From an uncultured Lewinella sp. (GTDB taxonomy: Bacteria > Bacteroidota > Bacteroidia > Chitinophagales > Saprospiraceae): 64,000 nucleotides of DNA. Below the pieces are notes generated by a model. It made no database searches, had not been told where the DNA came from, and saw nothing but the letters and a program-made list of their open reading frames with translations. Numbering within the stretch: position 1 is the first letter of the stretch; each line of letters opens with the position of its first letter. A program made the translations under genes and the position numbers. The DNA lies in the NCBI GenBank assembly GCA_937873655.1, contig CALMYQ010000094.1:124001-188000 (forward strand), written 5' to 3'. Positions 44,918 to 56,500 of this stretch are shown here, piece after piece.

Positions 44918-46253
44918 TGATGGTGTCTTTTTCCTGGAAATGAACCCCGTATTCGCGCAATTCGGCCAATACCGGCGCGTAGACCTCTTTCATCACCGGA
45001 ATGTTGACCCCGGTGGATGTGATCTTTTCTTCCATGACCAGCCTGACAAAAATACCCAACGGCAGGCCGACCAGTTTGGCCATGGCCGTATCCACCTCAT
45101 TTTCGCCTTTCATGACCATGGTACTCGTCAGCAGGTGTTTATTGCCCTCCATTTCGTATTCGAACTCATGCTGCATGATGACCATATCCTTGTCGCCGGT
45201 TTTCAACTTCCATTTATCCCGCAGCAGGTATTCCACGATCAGAGCCGGCGTGGCGTTGGCCAGCTGGATCCGCTTCCGTCGGAAAAGCCCCAGCCATTCC
45301 AGTTTTTGCATCACCTCCGAATCGGTTTCCTGTTCGATCAGGGCGGCAATGCGGTCTTTAACGGAGCCGCCGTCCATATGCGGCACATAGGCTTCCATCA
45401 ATTCCCGGTAAGTGATCTTGCCGGAATCCAGGATGGGGAAAGAGCCGTCGGTCAGTCCGATCCGGATCAAGGCATCCCATGCGTTGCAAAACCCCTTGTG
45501 GCGGATAGTGCCGCGCAACAGATTGGGGATGCCGCTCAGGCCGTAGTGATCACGGTAAAGGAGCGAATCGCGGTTGGCGTACACTTCCCATTGCCCCATT
45601 CCCGGCACTTCGATGTTCCAGTGTTCGCGGTAGAGGCGGTGATAGGGAATATATTTGAGTTTGCCGTCTTCGAGATACTGAGCGGTACCCTGACCGCTCA
45701 GAACCACGTTGCGGGGGTTCCAGGTGAGTTTGTAGTGCCAGGGGTTGTCGTCGCTTTCGGGCGCCACCAGTCCGCCCGTATAGGACCTGAAGGCAGTGAT
45801 CTGACCGCCTTTGGCTTTGATCTCATCGATTTTTTCCTTGGCCGACATATGGTCGATCCCGGGATCCAGGCCCATTTCGCCCATGAAGATCAACTCGCGG
45901 TCTCGAACTTCGTCAGCCAGGCGGTACATTTCATTGGAAACGTAGGAAGCGGTGATGAGGTGTTTGCGAAGTTTGATACAGTCCTGGGCTACTTCAAAGT
46001 GGAGGTGGGCAGGAAGGAGGGATACCACGATATCCGCGCGGCCGATCAATTCCCTTCGGTCGTTGACCTTGAGGACATCCAGCCAGGCGGCCCGGCCGTT
46101 GGGATGTCCCGCGATTTTTTTCTCAGCCAGTCCGGGGTCGGCGTCCGCCACTGTGACGAACCACCCTTTTTCCTTACTTTGTTCTAGCACGTATTTTATC
46201 AGGGCTGTAGAGGATAGGCCTGCGCCTATAATCAGAATATTGCTCATTTTCAT
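44910..46253 (-). CDS. Saccharopine dehydrogenase-like oxidoreductase
   Basis: This 447-residue protein has the N-terminal Rossmann motif ILIIGAGLSSTALIKYVLE and a C-terminal saccharopine dehydrogenase-type domain containing GLDPGIDHMSAKEKIDEIKAKGG and SYTGGLVAPESDDNPWHYKLTW. It closely follows glutamate-forming saccharopine dehydrogenase (LYS9-like) in layout, so lysine breakdown is a plausible role; the substrate is not proven by sequence. ATG 46253 is chosen because a perfect TATCTTTG element lies 13 bp upstream; ATG 46247 is also possible. The open frame to 46379 has no family similarity. It overlaps the flippase gene by 8 bp. Confidence 0.87.
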   Translation of the reverse strand: MKMSNILIIGAGLSSTALIKYVLEQSKEKGWFVTVADADPGLAEKKIAGHPNGRAAWLDVLKVNDRRELIGRADIVVSLLPAHLHFEVAQDCIKLRKHLITASYVSNEMYRLADEVRDRELIFMGEMGLDPGIDHMSAKEKIDEIKAKGGQITAFRSYTGGLVAPESDDNPWHYKLTWNPRNVVLSGQGTAQYLEDGKLKYIPYHRLYREHWNIEVPGMGQWEVYANRDSLLYRDHYGLSGIPNLLRGTIRHKGFCNAWDALIRIGLTDGSFPILDSGKITYRELMEAYVPHMDGGSVKDRIAALIEQETDSEVMQKLEWLGLFRRKRIQLANATPALIVEYLLRDKWKLKTGDKDMVIMQHEFEYEMEGNKHLLTSTMVMKGENEVDTAMAKLVGLPLGIFVRLVMEEKITSTGVNIPVMKEVYAPVLAELREYGVHFQEKDTIIG

Positions 46254-46265
46254 TTGTTTTCGGGC

Positions 46266-46273
46266 CAAAGATA
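46266..46273 (-). promoter_or_regulatory. Candidate -7 element for the saccharopine dehydrogenase-like gene
   Basis: On the minus strand TATCTTTG matches TAnnTTTG exactly and lies 12 bp before ATG 46253. This implies a very short mRNA leader and argues against the longer upstream reading frame. Confidence 0.45.
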
Positions 46274-46416
46274 AGGCAATGGTTGAATTGTTCGCCGGTT
46301 CTGCGGCGGTATTGTTGGATTGTTCACCTGCGGCTGGAAATAATATCCGATCCCCGCCTTGAGGCCCAGGGAAATACAATTATGTTTAATTTAGCGTTCT
46401 ATCTCAAAAAATTAAT

Positions 46417-46917
46417 ATGAGGAAATCCTGGATTATGCTCCTTGCTGTTTTTTCCTTCACCCTTTTATCGGGCTGTTATTCCTTTAAAGGCATCAGCATC
46501 GAGCCCGACGTGAATACATATTATGTGGGGAATTTCAAAAACAATGCCGTTAACTCCCCACCTGTATTGCCCCAAACCGCGGCGGAAGCCCTGCGGGAGA
46601 AACTGCGGACGGAAACCCGTCTGAAGCAGTCCAATACCGCTCCGGATATTGAATTCAAGGGTACCATTGTGGATTTCAGGGTAACCTCCGAAGCCCCGAA
46701 ACCCGGAGAAAGTACGGCCATCAACCGGCTTACCATTGTGACTGCAATCGAGTACGTCAACAACAAATACGAAAAAAAGGGGTGGAAGAATAACTTCTCC
46801 TTTTTCTACGATTTTCCCAGCAACCAGAGCCTGAGCTCGGTTCAGGATGACGCCGTTACTTCCATACTGGACCAAATGATGGAAGATATTTTCAACAAAG
46901 CCTTTACCGACTGGTAA
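46417..46917 (+). CDS. lptE: LptE family LPS-assembly lipoprotein
   Basis: LptE plugs the LptD barrel and helps insert lipopolysaccharide in the outer membrane. The 166-residue protein has a lipoprotein signal peptide with lipobox LLSGC and the Bacteroidota LptE opening YSFKGISIEPDVNTYYVGNFKNNA. It continues with AAEALREKLRTETRLKQSNTAPDIEFKGTIVDF and ends in a helical DDAVTSILDQMMEDIFNKAFTDW. The length fits. No lptD is adjacent. The DinB-like gene follows after 53 bp on the same strand. Confidence 0.9.
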   Translation: MRKSWIMLLAVFSFTLLSGCYSFKGISIEPDVNTYYVGNFKNNAVNSPPVLPQTAAEALREKLRTETRLKQSNTAPDIEFKGTIVDFRVTSEAPKPGESTAINRLTIVTAIEYVNNKYEKKGWKNNFSFFYDFPSNQSLSSVQDDAVTSILDQMMEDIFNKAFTDW

Positions 46918-46970
46918 GCCGATACCCCTCATCCGGGATTTAAACACTTAAGACAGACTAAAACCAACTT

Positions 46971-47471
46971 ATGCTTTTCGATCTGTTTATCCGGGAAATT
47001 CACCGGCGATTAATTGATGAGAGCCTGCCCCGGCTGCGCAAATGCCTGGGCATGCTCGATGAATCCGCGATCTGGTATCGCCCCAATGTACACAGCAATA
47101 CGGTCGGCAATCTGGTGTTGCACCTTCATGGCAATGTACGGCAGTGGCTTGGTGCTGGCCTGATGAAAATGGAGGATGTCCGGATGCGGCAAACCGAATT
47201 CGACGAGGAAGGTCCGATCTCTTCCGCCGAACTCCTGGCCAGAATGGCGCAAACCGAGCTGTTGATCGAAACCACCCTGAAAAAAGTGCGGCCCGAAGAT
47301 CTCATTGCTTCCCATCGGGTACAGGGCTTTGAAGAAAACGGGGTTGCCATCCTGGTCCATGTGACGGAACACTTTTCATATCATGTCGGGCAGATCACCT
47401 ATATCACCAAAGCATTGAAAGATCTGGATACCGGTTACTTTGCCGGAATCGACCTGGAGAAAAAAGACTGA
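46971..47471 (+). CDS. DinB-superfamily protein (DUF1572-like)
   Basis: This 166-residue helical protein has the four-helix DinB pattern with three spaced histidines that could hold a metal: NLVLHLHGNVRQW (H51, H53), HVTEHFSYHVGQITYI near the C-terminus. Members include bacillithiol or glutathione S-transferase-like enzymes and many of unknown role; nothing here distinguishes them. It starts at ATG 46971 and is followed immediately by the propeller-like gene, whose likely start (47488) lies 16 bp after its stop. Confidence 0.78.
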   Translation: MLFDLFIREIHRRLIDESLPRLRKCLGMLDESAIWYRPNVHSNTVGNLVLHLHGNVRQWLGAGLMKMEDVRMRQTEFDEEGPISSAELLARMAQTELLIETTLKKVRPEDLIASHRVQGFEENGVAILVHVTEHFSYHVGQITYITKALKDLDTGYFAGIDLEKKD

Positions 47472-47487
47472 TATTTATGCCATCCTT

Positions 47488-48366
47488 ATGCGCCGGATCA
47501 TGTACAGCAGAATAACTTTTTTGCTTCTATTTATTTCAGCCCCATACCTTGGTGCGGCGCAATCTCCAAAAAGATTTCACCTTCCCAAAGACCTGATTGA
47601 GGTTTCAGGCCTGTTCTACGCAGGTAAGGACAGCCTCTGGTGGCACAATGACAGCGGCAGATCCCCTACCCTTTTCCTGACGGACGGACGGGGTAAATTG
47701 CTGACAAAACGCGACCTCTACCCGCTGACCAACCGGGATTGGGAGGACATCACCTCGGATCCGTCGGGCAATATTTATATCGGCGATTTCGGCAATAATG
47801 CCAATAACCGGAAAGATCTGAAGGTCTATATCCTCTCGCCCAACAAACGCATCGACTCGCTGCTTTTCCAGTACCCGGACCAAAAGCGGTTTCCGCCGCC
47901 TGCACAAGCCGCCAATTTTGATATGGAAGCGTTCTTCTGGTATGCGGATTCCCTTCACCTTTTTTCCAAGAACAAGCTCGTCAAAGGGAATTATTTTACC
48001 AAACATTACCGGCTGCCTGCCAAACCGGGAACCTACACCGCAGATCTTCAGGACAGCCTTTACCTGAAGAAACGGGTGGTTACGGGCGCCGCCGTAAGCC
48101 CCGACGGGCGCCGGATTGCGCTGGTCGCCTACAATTTCAAGCGGTTTCTCGGGTTCATTCCCACCTCAGCCGCTTCGGTCCTCTGGTTTGACGATTTCTC
48201 CGGCACAAAATTCCTGCAAGGAACGATGCACAAGGTCAATTTAGCCTGTTTGCTGGCTACCCAATATGAATCCATCGATTTTGAAGATAACGATAATGTC
48301 ATCGTTGCCTCAGAACGAACGGTTATCATACCGCAAAAAGCCCGGAGAATCCGCCTGAAACGATGA
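47488..48366 (+). CDS. Secreted propeller-like protein of unknown function
   Basis: From ATG 47488 the protein has 292 residues and a signal peptide ending near YLGAAQ. The mature part has repeated beta-strand motifs: IEVSGLFYAGKDSLWWHNDSG, LTNRDWEDITSDPSGNIYIGDFGNNANNR, FDMEAFFWYADSLHLFSKN and VVTGAAVSPDGRRIALVAYN. They look like blades of a beta-propeller similar to esterase-like phytase or SdiA-regulated proteins. I do not recognise a specific family. The frame is open to 47440, overlapping the upstream gene, and ATG 47500 is another candidate. A terminator-like hairpin follows. Confidence 0.65.
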   Translation: MRRIMYSRITFLLLFISAPYLGAAQSPKRFHLPKDLIEVSGLFYAGKDSLWWHNDSGRSPTLFLTDGRGKLLTKRDLYPLTNRDWEDITSDPSGNIYIGDFGNNANNRKDLKVYILSPNKRIDSLLFQYPDQKRFPPPAQAANFDMEAFFWYADSLHLFSKNKLVKGNYFTKHYRLPAKPGTYTADLQDSLYLKKRVVTGAAVSPDGRRIALVAYNFKRFLGFIPTSAASVLWFDDFSGTKFLQGTMHKVNLACLLATQYESIDFEDNDNVIVASERTVIIPQKARRIRLKR

Positions 48367-48386
48367 CCCTGGTTTCGGGTGTTAAC

Positions 48387-48435
48387 AAAAAGCCAATTCC
48401 TGGCCCCAAATTCGGCCAGGAGAAATGGCTTTTTT
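48387..48435. terminator. Bidirectional terminator-like hairpin
   Basis: AAAAAGCCA (48387-48395) pairs with TGGCTTTTT (48426-48434), and TCCTGGCC (48398-48405) pairs with GGCCAGGA (48414-48421), around a small internal loop. T runs lie on both outer ends, so it could stop transcription either way. It begins 20 bp after the propeller-like gene. Confidence 0.75.
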
Positions 48436-48486
48436 AAATTGCAGGCTGTTTGCAAACCGACGCTATCCAAATTAAATCGCAAGAAT

Positions 48487-50337
48487 ATGAAACTTGGCAA
48501 ATTGTTATTGCTGGCGACGATTTTGACCGGCGCTTTCCGAATGAGCGCAGCCGATCAGATTTCCAGGATCGAACCGCCCAACTGGTGGACGGGCATGAAA
48601 AATCCAAAACTCCAGTTGCTGGTACACGGCAACAGGATCAATAACCTCGATCCCAGAATCGATTACCCGGGCGTAACCATCAACAGGGTCATCAAGGTTG
48701 AAAATCCCAATTACCTTTTTATCGACCTGGTTATCGCCCCCGCTGCAAAACCCGGAACCCTGCGAATCGATTTCCTGGCAAACGGTTCCATTGCCGAATC
48801 CCACAATTATGCACTCCTGGAACGGGAACCCGGATCAGCGGAAAGAAAAGGCTTTGACAACGCAGATGTGATGTATCTCATTACACCCGACCGGTTTGCC
48901 AACGGCGATCCGACCAACGACGAGGTTCCCGGCATGCGCGAAAAACCCAACCGGGCCAACATCGGCGGCCGGCATGGCGGCGATATCGAAGGCATACGGA
49001 AAAACCTGGACTATATCAGCAAAATGGGATTTACCGCCATCTGGCTCAACCCGGTGTTGGAAAACGATATGCAAGCCTATTCCTATCACGGATATTCCAC
49101 CACAGACTTCTATAAGGTGGATCCCCGATTCGGCACCAATGAATCCTACCGGCAATTGTCGCGTGAGGCCAAAACCAGGGGGATTAAAATGATCATGGAC
49201 ATGATCGTCAATCATTGCGGCACCGAACATTGGTGGATGAAGGACCTTCCCATGGAAGACTGGATCAACAATGCCCGGACTTATGTGGAAACCAACCATA
49301 AAAAGACCCTCCTTCAAGACCCGCATGGGTCAGAAGCTGACAAGAAGATATTTACAGACGGCTGGTTTGTACCCACCATGCCGGATATGAACCAGCGCAA
49401 TGACCTGATGGCAGTCTACCTTACCCAAAACAGCATCTGGTGGGTGGAATACGCCGGACTGGACGGCATCCGGATGGATACTTACCCCTACCCCGATATG
49501 GCCTATATGAGCGAATGGACCAAAGCCCTCATGGCAGAATACCCCAATTTCAACATTGTCGGGGAAGAATGGCACGAAAATCCGGCGATCGTTGCTTATT
49601 GGCAGCGCGGCAAGACCAACCCCAACGGGTACAAATCCTACCTCAAAAGCCTTATGGACTTCCCCATGCAATCAGCCTTGTCCCAATCGCTGAACATGCC
49701 CGAACAATACGGAGAATCCTGGTCGAAACTGTACGAAACCCTTTCGTTTGATTTTTTGTATCCTGCCCCGAATGACCTGGTCGTTTTTCCGGACAACCAC
49801 GATATGAGCAGGATTTTCACCCAGGTCAACGAGGATTATGACCTCTACAGAATGGCCGTGGCCTATATCCTGACCACCCGGGGCGTGCCGCAACTCTACT
49901 ACGGAACTGAGGTCCTGATGAAAAACCCGGGGACCGGCGACCATGGGGTGATCCGCAGCGATTTTCCGGGCGGTTGGTCCGGCGATGCCGTAAACGGATT
50001 TACCGGTTCAGGGCTGACCGACCGGCAAAAAGCCGCACAGGCCTATGTTCAAAAATTGTTGCAATGGCGAAAAAACGCCTCAGCCGTTCATTTCGGCAAA
50101 CTGGTCCATTTTGTCCCCAAGGGTAATGTATATGTCTATTTCCGGTTTGACAGCCGGCAAAAGGTCATGGTGTTGCTGAACAAGAACCGGGAAGCCGCAA
50201 CCGTTGATCCGGCCCGCTTTGCGGAGATCCTTGGCGGGGCGACTTCGGCAACGGACATCATAACCGGGAAAACGATCAGAATCGACGCGACCATCCAGAT
50301 TCCGGCCAGAAGTCCCATGATCCTGCAGATTGAATAA
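48487..50337 (+). CDS. Secreted GH13 alpha-amylase family enzyme (cyclomaltodextrinase-like)
   Basis: This 616-residue protein has a signal peptide (MKLGKLLLLATILTGAFRMSAAD), a beta-sandwich N-terminal domain (about 25-115, IEPPNWWTGMKNPKLQLLVHG) typical of cyclomaltodextrinases and neopullulanases, and the catalytic (beta/alpha)8 barrel. Conserved regions are MDMIVNHCG (I), GLDGIRMDTYPY with nucleophile D331 (II), IVGEEWHENP with acid/base E360 (III) and FPDNHDM with D439 (IV). A small C-terminal beta domain follows. It probably cuts alpha-1,4-glucans or cyclodextrins in the periplasm. ATG 48487 gives a clean signal peptide; the frame opens earlier at 48379. Confidence 0.92.
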   Translation: MKLGKLLLLATILTGAFRMSAADQISRIEPPNWWTGMKNPKLQLLVHGNRINNLDPRIDYPGVTINRVIKVENPNYLFIDLVIAPAAKPGTLRIDFLANGSIAESHNYALLEREPGSAERKGFDNADVMYLITPDRFANGDPTNDEVPGMREKPNRANIGGRHGGDIEGIRKNLDYISKMGFTAIWLNPVLENDMQAYSYHGYSTTDFYKVDPRFGTNESYRQLSREAKTRGIKMIMDMIVNHCGTEHWWMKDLPMEDWINNARTYVETNHKKTLLQDPHGSEADKKIFTDGWFVPTMPDMNQRNDLMAVYLTQNSIWWVEYAGLDGIRMDTYPYPDMAYMSEWTKALMAEYPNFNIVGEEWHENPAIVAYWQRGKTNPNGYKSYLKSLMDFPMQSALSQSLNMPEQYGESWSKLYETLSFDFLYPAPNDLVVFPDNHDMSRIFTQVNEDYDLYRMAVAYILTTRGVPQLYYGTEVLMKNPGTGDHGVIRSDFPGGWSGDAVNGFTGSGLTDRQKAAQAYVQKLLQWRKNASAVHFGKLVHFVPKGNVYVYFRFDSRQKVMVLLNKNREAATVDPARFAEILGGATSATDIITGKTIRIDATIQIPARSPMILQIE

Positions 50338-50387
50338 TAACAAAGCGGGTGATTCAGGCGTTAATAGTATCGATTCTTCCTATCGGG

Positions 50388-50410
50388 CAAAGGTAATTTT
50401 CATACCTTTG
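50388..50410 (+). promoter_or_regulatory. Perfect inverted repeat made of two -7 promoter elements
   Basis: CAAAGGTA (50388-50395) and TACCTTTG (50403-50410) are exact inverted copies separated by 7 bp. The plus-strand copy matches TAnnTTTG and would start transcription about 95 nt before the giant gene at 50514. The minus-strand copy faces the end of the amylase gene, where no minus-strand gene exists, so the symmetry may mark a regulator-binding site. Confidence 0.5.
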
Positions 50411-50513
50411 TGTCTGCAAGCAGCCCTTTTTTATACTGGCCGTCCAGCGATTTGCGTTCTTATGGGGTCTTGTATAAATTGGGGCTGAATCCCGAAAACG
50501 ATCCGATCGCATC

Positions 50514-53500
50514 ATGCGCAAACTCGTAATCCTGTGGCATATCGCATTACTGCCCGTGTTGGCGTACAGCCAGAGTTGCGGCCTGTCGGATACTATCCTC
50601 CTCTCGACCAACTCCGAGCAATTCATCGACCTTAACATCACGGATTTTTTCAACAACAACCTGGCGGATCCGGCACAAGGGCTTTGCGAAATAGAGCTCA
50701 AATTCGTTCATCAATTATCGGAAAACCTGGAGGTCTGGCTTACGTCACCCGCCGGCCAAACCATCCAGTTGATCGGTCCGAATACGGATGACCAGTTCGC
50801 CTTTACCTTTTCAGCGGGATGGAATATTTCATTCATCCCTTCCGGGGAGACCGCAGTTCCGGACCCCGGCCATCCGGCGCACTGGGACAACAACCAACCC
50901 AATAATTTTGTGGTCGGCGGCATCTATACCGGCAGCTACTACCCCTATATCGGCAGTCTTGAAAATTTCAATACCGGCCCTGTAAACGGCATCTGGCGCT
51001 TCCGGGTCCGCAACAACCCATCCAGCTATAGCGGCGCTTTTTTATTCATCAGGCTTGTTTTTTGCGACAGCAGAGGAGTGGATTGCTGTTTTGCGAAAGC
51101 CGGGCAATTGACAGCGCCGGACCTGGTCACCTGCCAGGGCGATACAAGCCTGGTCTTTGACCCTTCGGTGGTGATCGCCGGACCACCGGCGGATACGGCG
51201 GAGTTTGCCTACACCTACATTTACAGCCGGGCCGACACCATTATCGGCTATGATACTCTGGCGGACCTGAGCGACTACCCTGCCGGGAATTACCAGATCT
51301 GCGGACTGTCCTATCGAAAATCACAGGTAGACAGCCTCCCGATTGCCTGGACGGTAGACAGCCTGAGGACCAACCTTGAGAGTTTTACGCCCAAATTTTG
51401 CGGGCAACTGACCGGGAGTTGCATCGAGGTGGAGATCGTACCGCCGCCGGATACCACGATCCTGGATCGCGCAATCTGCGACGGCGATTCCTTTTCCATC
51501 GGCGACAGCACCTGGACCACTGCCGGCCAATTTCAGATTCCGCTTCAAAGTTTTGCCGGTTGCGACAGTATCGTCCGGGTCAATCTGATGGTCTATCCCA
51601 TACCGGTCACCCAAATAGATACCGTCATCTGCGCCGGCAGCGCTTACGCTGCCGGGACCTCAACCTATACCGTTTCCGGAACCTATCGCGATACCCTGCA
51701 GGCTTTTACCGGTTGCGACAGCATTGTCATCAGCAATCTTACGGTCCGGGATCCGATTGCGGCGGTTTTCGATACCACTGTTTGTGCCGGCCAAACGGTA
51801 ATTTTCGGCGGGCAGCCCTTTTCAGCTGCCGGACAATACCAGGTAGTTATTCCATCAACCGAAGGTTGCGACAGCACCATTACCGTTAACCTGACGGTGA
51901 TTGACGTTCAGGCAGTGATCGCAGCGCCCGACATCCTTACATGCGCCAATCCGGAAATACAGCTCAACGGCTCAGGCTCCTCGCCCGCAGGCCAGATCAG
52001 TTTTGAGTGGCAGGATTCCGGAGGCGCGACGCTTGGCGCGGGTCCCGTGCTTGCAGTTTCAGATCCGGGATCCTACCAGCTTCTGGTAACCCGGACGGTG
52101 GATAATACCGTCTGTTCGGATCGGGATACGGCAACCGTTGCGGTCAATCAGGTTGTTCCGCTTGCTGATCCCGGATCACCGGACACCCTGACCTGCACCC
52201 GCACCCAGATCTCATTGGGCGGCCCCGGCACCAGTACCGGGCCGGATATTACTTACAATTGGACTTCCCCGACCGGCCATTTTGCAGGCCCGGACAACGT
52301 CGCCGAACCGCTGGTCGATCAACCCGGGGAATATACCCTCATCGTCACCGATCTGCAAAACGGCTGCCGGGACACAGCCGCTGTGGCGATTTCCATTGAC
52401 ACCATTCATCCGGCCATCAACCCGATTGACCATTTCACCATCAATTGCCTGGTTGCATCGGATACGTTGTTCGGAGCGGCAACTGCCGCCGGTCCGCTGG
52501 AGTACCTCTGGTCGGGTCCTTGCCTGGTTTCCGCTCCAGCCAATGACCGGGTGATTGTCAATTGCGCGGGCCAATATGTATTCCAGGCCACCAATACCCT
52601 CAACGGCTGTTCAACACAGGCGCAGGTTATGGTAGATGAAGATCTTGCCGTACCAGCAGCGCAGGTGAGTTCACCAGATCCTTTATTAACCTGTTCGCAC
52701 CAGGTTGTTACCCTCGATGGAAGCGGCTCCGTACCGGGCAGCAGGATACGGTTCGACTGGGCTGACCCTGGGAGTAATCCAATTGGGCAAACACCCGTCA
52801 TTAATGTCAGCCAGGCCGGAAATTATCTACTCACCGTAACCGATACCATCAACGGTTGTACCGGGGCGGCGACGATTAACGTCACAATTGACACCCTGGC
52901 GCCGCAAGCCCTGGCCGGTCCGGATCAAACCATCAATTGCCAGGTGACCGAGGTTTCCATCGGCGCTAACCAGAACCCTTCCCCGGAATGGGTCTTCTCC
53001 TGGACCATTCTGGAGGGACGCCTCACGGGGCCGGCCAACCAACCCGTTACCACGACGGATACCTCCGGATATTTTCAGCTGATCGTAACCGATCAATCCA
53101 ACGATTGCAGGGATACCGCTCTGGTCCGCGTATTTGCCGACCTGGAAAAACCCTTTGCCAATGCAGGCAGTGACGAGACCATCAATTGCGGTACGGATGT
53201 CATAATCCTGGACGGATCCCAGTCCAATTTCCCGGCGGGCTCCGCCATTGCCTGGGAAGGTCCTTGTTTGATGAACGATCCGGAGGAATTGGTCAATTCG
53301 GCTGACTGCCCGGGGCTTTTCATCCTGACGGTAACGAATCCTGATAACTTTTGTACGGACCGCGATACGGCGGAGATTTTCCTGAATCCCGCTGCGCCTT
53401 ATGTCGTCCTCAGTTCGGATACAGCCGTAATTTCCTGTACGGACGGTATGGCATTGCTGGATGCTTCCGGTTCTTCAGCCGGTTTTTATGATTGGTACTT

Positions 53501-56500
53501 CAACGGTGTTTCACAGGGTGTGAACAGCAAGACCTTTACCGTAAGCGAACCCGGCACTTACATCTTCGAGGCAGCTAACGGCGACAGAACCTGCGTAGAT
53601 CAGGACTCTATGGTAGTGGTCATGGACTGCCTGCCCGTCATCAATATTCCAACACCGGATTCCATAATTTGCGGCAGGGAGGTTGTCGCTATTGCGGCAA
53701 ATGTTGTCCCCCAAGGTCCCGAATATATTTATAGCTGGTCGGGACCGGATGAAAGCTGCATCGTGAGCGGACAAGGAACCGCAACAATACAGGCCAGTTG
53801 CAGCGGCGCCTATTCTGTGACCGTTACCAATCCGGCAGTCGGTCTGGAGGCGCAGAGTGTTGTCACGCTTTTGGCTGACCTCAACGTTCCCTTTGCCGAG
53901 GCCGGTCCGCCGGATACCATCAACTGCGTGCAGAGCCAGGCTACCCTGGACGGATCGAACTCCTCCTCCGGGCCCAACTTCATTTACAGGTGGACGGACG
54001 GCATCACGGGGAACCTGGTCGGAGAAAATCTGATGGAAACGGTTTTCACCCCCGGCACCTACTTCCTTGAAGTCATCGATACGGTCAACCAATGCAGTTC
54101 CAGCGATTTCGTGCAGATCCTGAAATCGGATACGCCGCCTACCGTAAACTTCGGGTCTTCGGTCTTTCCCTGCGACAGGGATACGTTCGGCCTGGAATCC
54201 TTTATTTCTCCGCCGTCCGATTTTTACGCTTATTCCTGGTCGGGCCCGGGCATTGTCAGCGGCGCCGATGGACCGACAGCACAGGTGGATGCCCTGGGGG
54301 AATATACCCTGCTGGTGGTCAACACCCAGAATTTATGCCAATCTGCCGGATCGGTAACGGTTACCGACCAGATTTGTGCGCCATGCCTTGATGTTGCCGT
54401 CCCGGACACACTGAACTGCCTGACAAATTCGGTTGCACTCCAGGCGGCGTTTTGCTATCCTTGCGTCGATTGTCAAATCACTTGGCAAACAGATACCGGA
54501 CAGCTGGAAGGCCCTGTCGACGGACTTTCCGCAACGGCAACTGCGCCGGGAGCCTACCGGATCACGGCAACCGATACGCTGGGCTTTTCTACCACCGTGG
54601 AAATTACGGTCATACGAAATGCAGATCTGCCGAAAGTTATGGCGGGTCCCGACCGCCGGTTGACCTGCGACAGCACCCAGGTAACGCTCGGAGCGCTTAC
54701 CACAGCAACAGGTCCGAACCTGATATACGAATGGACAAGTGAAGGGAACAGTGCAATAACCATCCAGGCTGACCCGCGATTTGCCCGGGTCGGATCGGAA
54801 GATACCTACATTTTAAAAGTCAGCAATCCCGGCACAGGCTGTTTTGCAACCGATACCGTCCTGGTCAGCAGGGATACAACCCCGCCGGTCGCGGAAGCAG
54901 GTCCGGCCTTTACGCTGACCTGTACCCAGCAACAGGTCATTCTGAACGGCGCCGGCTCCAGCACCAGCAATGTCTTATACCAATGGTCGGGCCCGGCCAG
55001 TTCGGCATGCCTGACGGGGCCCAATACACTGAACCCTATCGCAAGGTGCCCGGCAACCTATTTTCTGACCGTGACAAACCTGAGCAACGGTTGTGCTGCA
55101 ACCGACAGCACAGTGGTGAACCCCGCGCCTGACCTGCCCCAAATTGTTCCGTTCCCGGATACGATACTGACCTGCAGCAATCCGGAAATCACCCTGCTGG
55201 GATCGGTTCCCGGACCAACAGGTTATTCATTCGGCTGGGTCATGGAGGATCAAAACGGCAATCCGGTTGCAGGAAGCGAAACACAGGAAATGGACCGGCT
55301 CGTCAATGCTCCGGGCAGATACCGGTTTACCGTGACAGACCAAAGCTCCAATTGCCAGAATCAATTCACCGTTCTCGTCGGCAATGATCAAACCCCACCT
55401 CAGGTTGACGCCGGGCCGAATGCGACACTTGATTGCACGATCGGCAGCCTCTCGTTAACGGGCACTGTGGCGCCGGCTTCCGGCAATTACACCGTTTCCT
55501 GGACCTCTCCAGAAGGGTTCCCTATTGACAACCCCGCTTCGCTGACGCCGCTGGTCCATCAGCCCGGCAAGTACTTTTTGCAAATTGACAATATGGATAA
55601 CGGCTGCAGCGCTCAGGATTTCGTTCAGATCTTCAGAGACCTCAACGCACCTGTCATCTCAGCTGGGTTGGATACCAGCCTATCCTGTCTGATCACCCAA
55701 ATCCGCCTCTCCGGCAGTCAGCAAACGATGAGCGGCCAGGCGATGATCACCTGGATCGCTTCAGATGGCGGGAATATTGTCTCCGGAGGAAATTCCCTGA
55801 ACCCGTTGATCAATGCACCCGGGGTTTATCAACTTTCGGTAAAAGACCCTGTCAATAACTGCACCGTTATGGCCCAGGTGATGGTTTCCGCCAATAATGC
55901 GCCCCCCCAGGCGGATATTGCCGGCCTGGATACCCTGACCCTCGATTGTACGAGGGATACGATCGTATTGGATGCGGGAAATTCCATTACGGATACCGGC
56001 GCCCCGGCTGCTTTCAAATGGAGCGTCCACGGCGAAGGCCGGCTTTTTCCCGACCTGACCGCTTCATCGGTAATGACCGATGCGGCAGGCAACTACCGGT
56101 TGATCGTAACCGATTCCGGCAATGGTTGCATGGATACGCTGGCGTTCAACATCACTGCGGATTTCGAACTGCCGACCCTGGCCTATCAACCTATCATTCC
56201 GCTTACCTGCCTTCGACAGGAAACCCAGCTCGCGATCGCCGGCTCCGTACCGGGAAATTTTTCGCTGACCTGGTTCGATCCGGCGGGTTTGGTCCTGGGT
56301 GAAGAAACCCCGATGGTCGCTACAACAACAGGAGGCAACCATCGCCTCATCATTGAAAACACGACAAACGGCTGCACCAATGAACTGGTGCTGACGGTGC
56401 CGACCGATACCATGCCGCCGATTGTGCGAATTGCCACTCCGGATTTTCTGGATTGCGATATGCCTGTAGTCGACCTCGATGGATACAACTCCTCCAAAGG

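Noticed and set aside
44940..46187. 415-residue plus-strand ORF opposite the saccharopine dehydrogenase-like gene
   Set aside because: Shadow of the minus-strand gene, rich in His, Phe and Gln in the way antisense frames are, with no recognisable domain.
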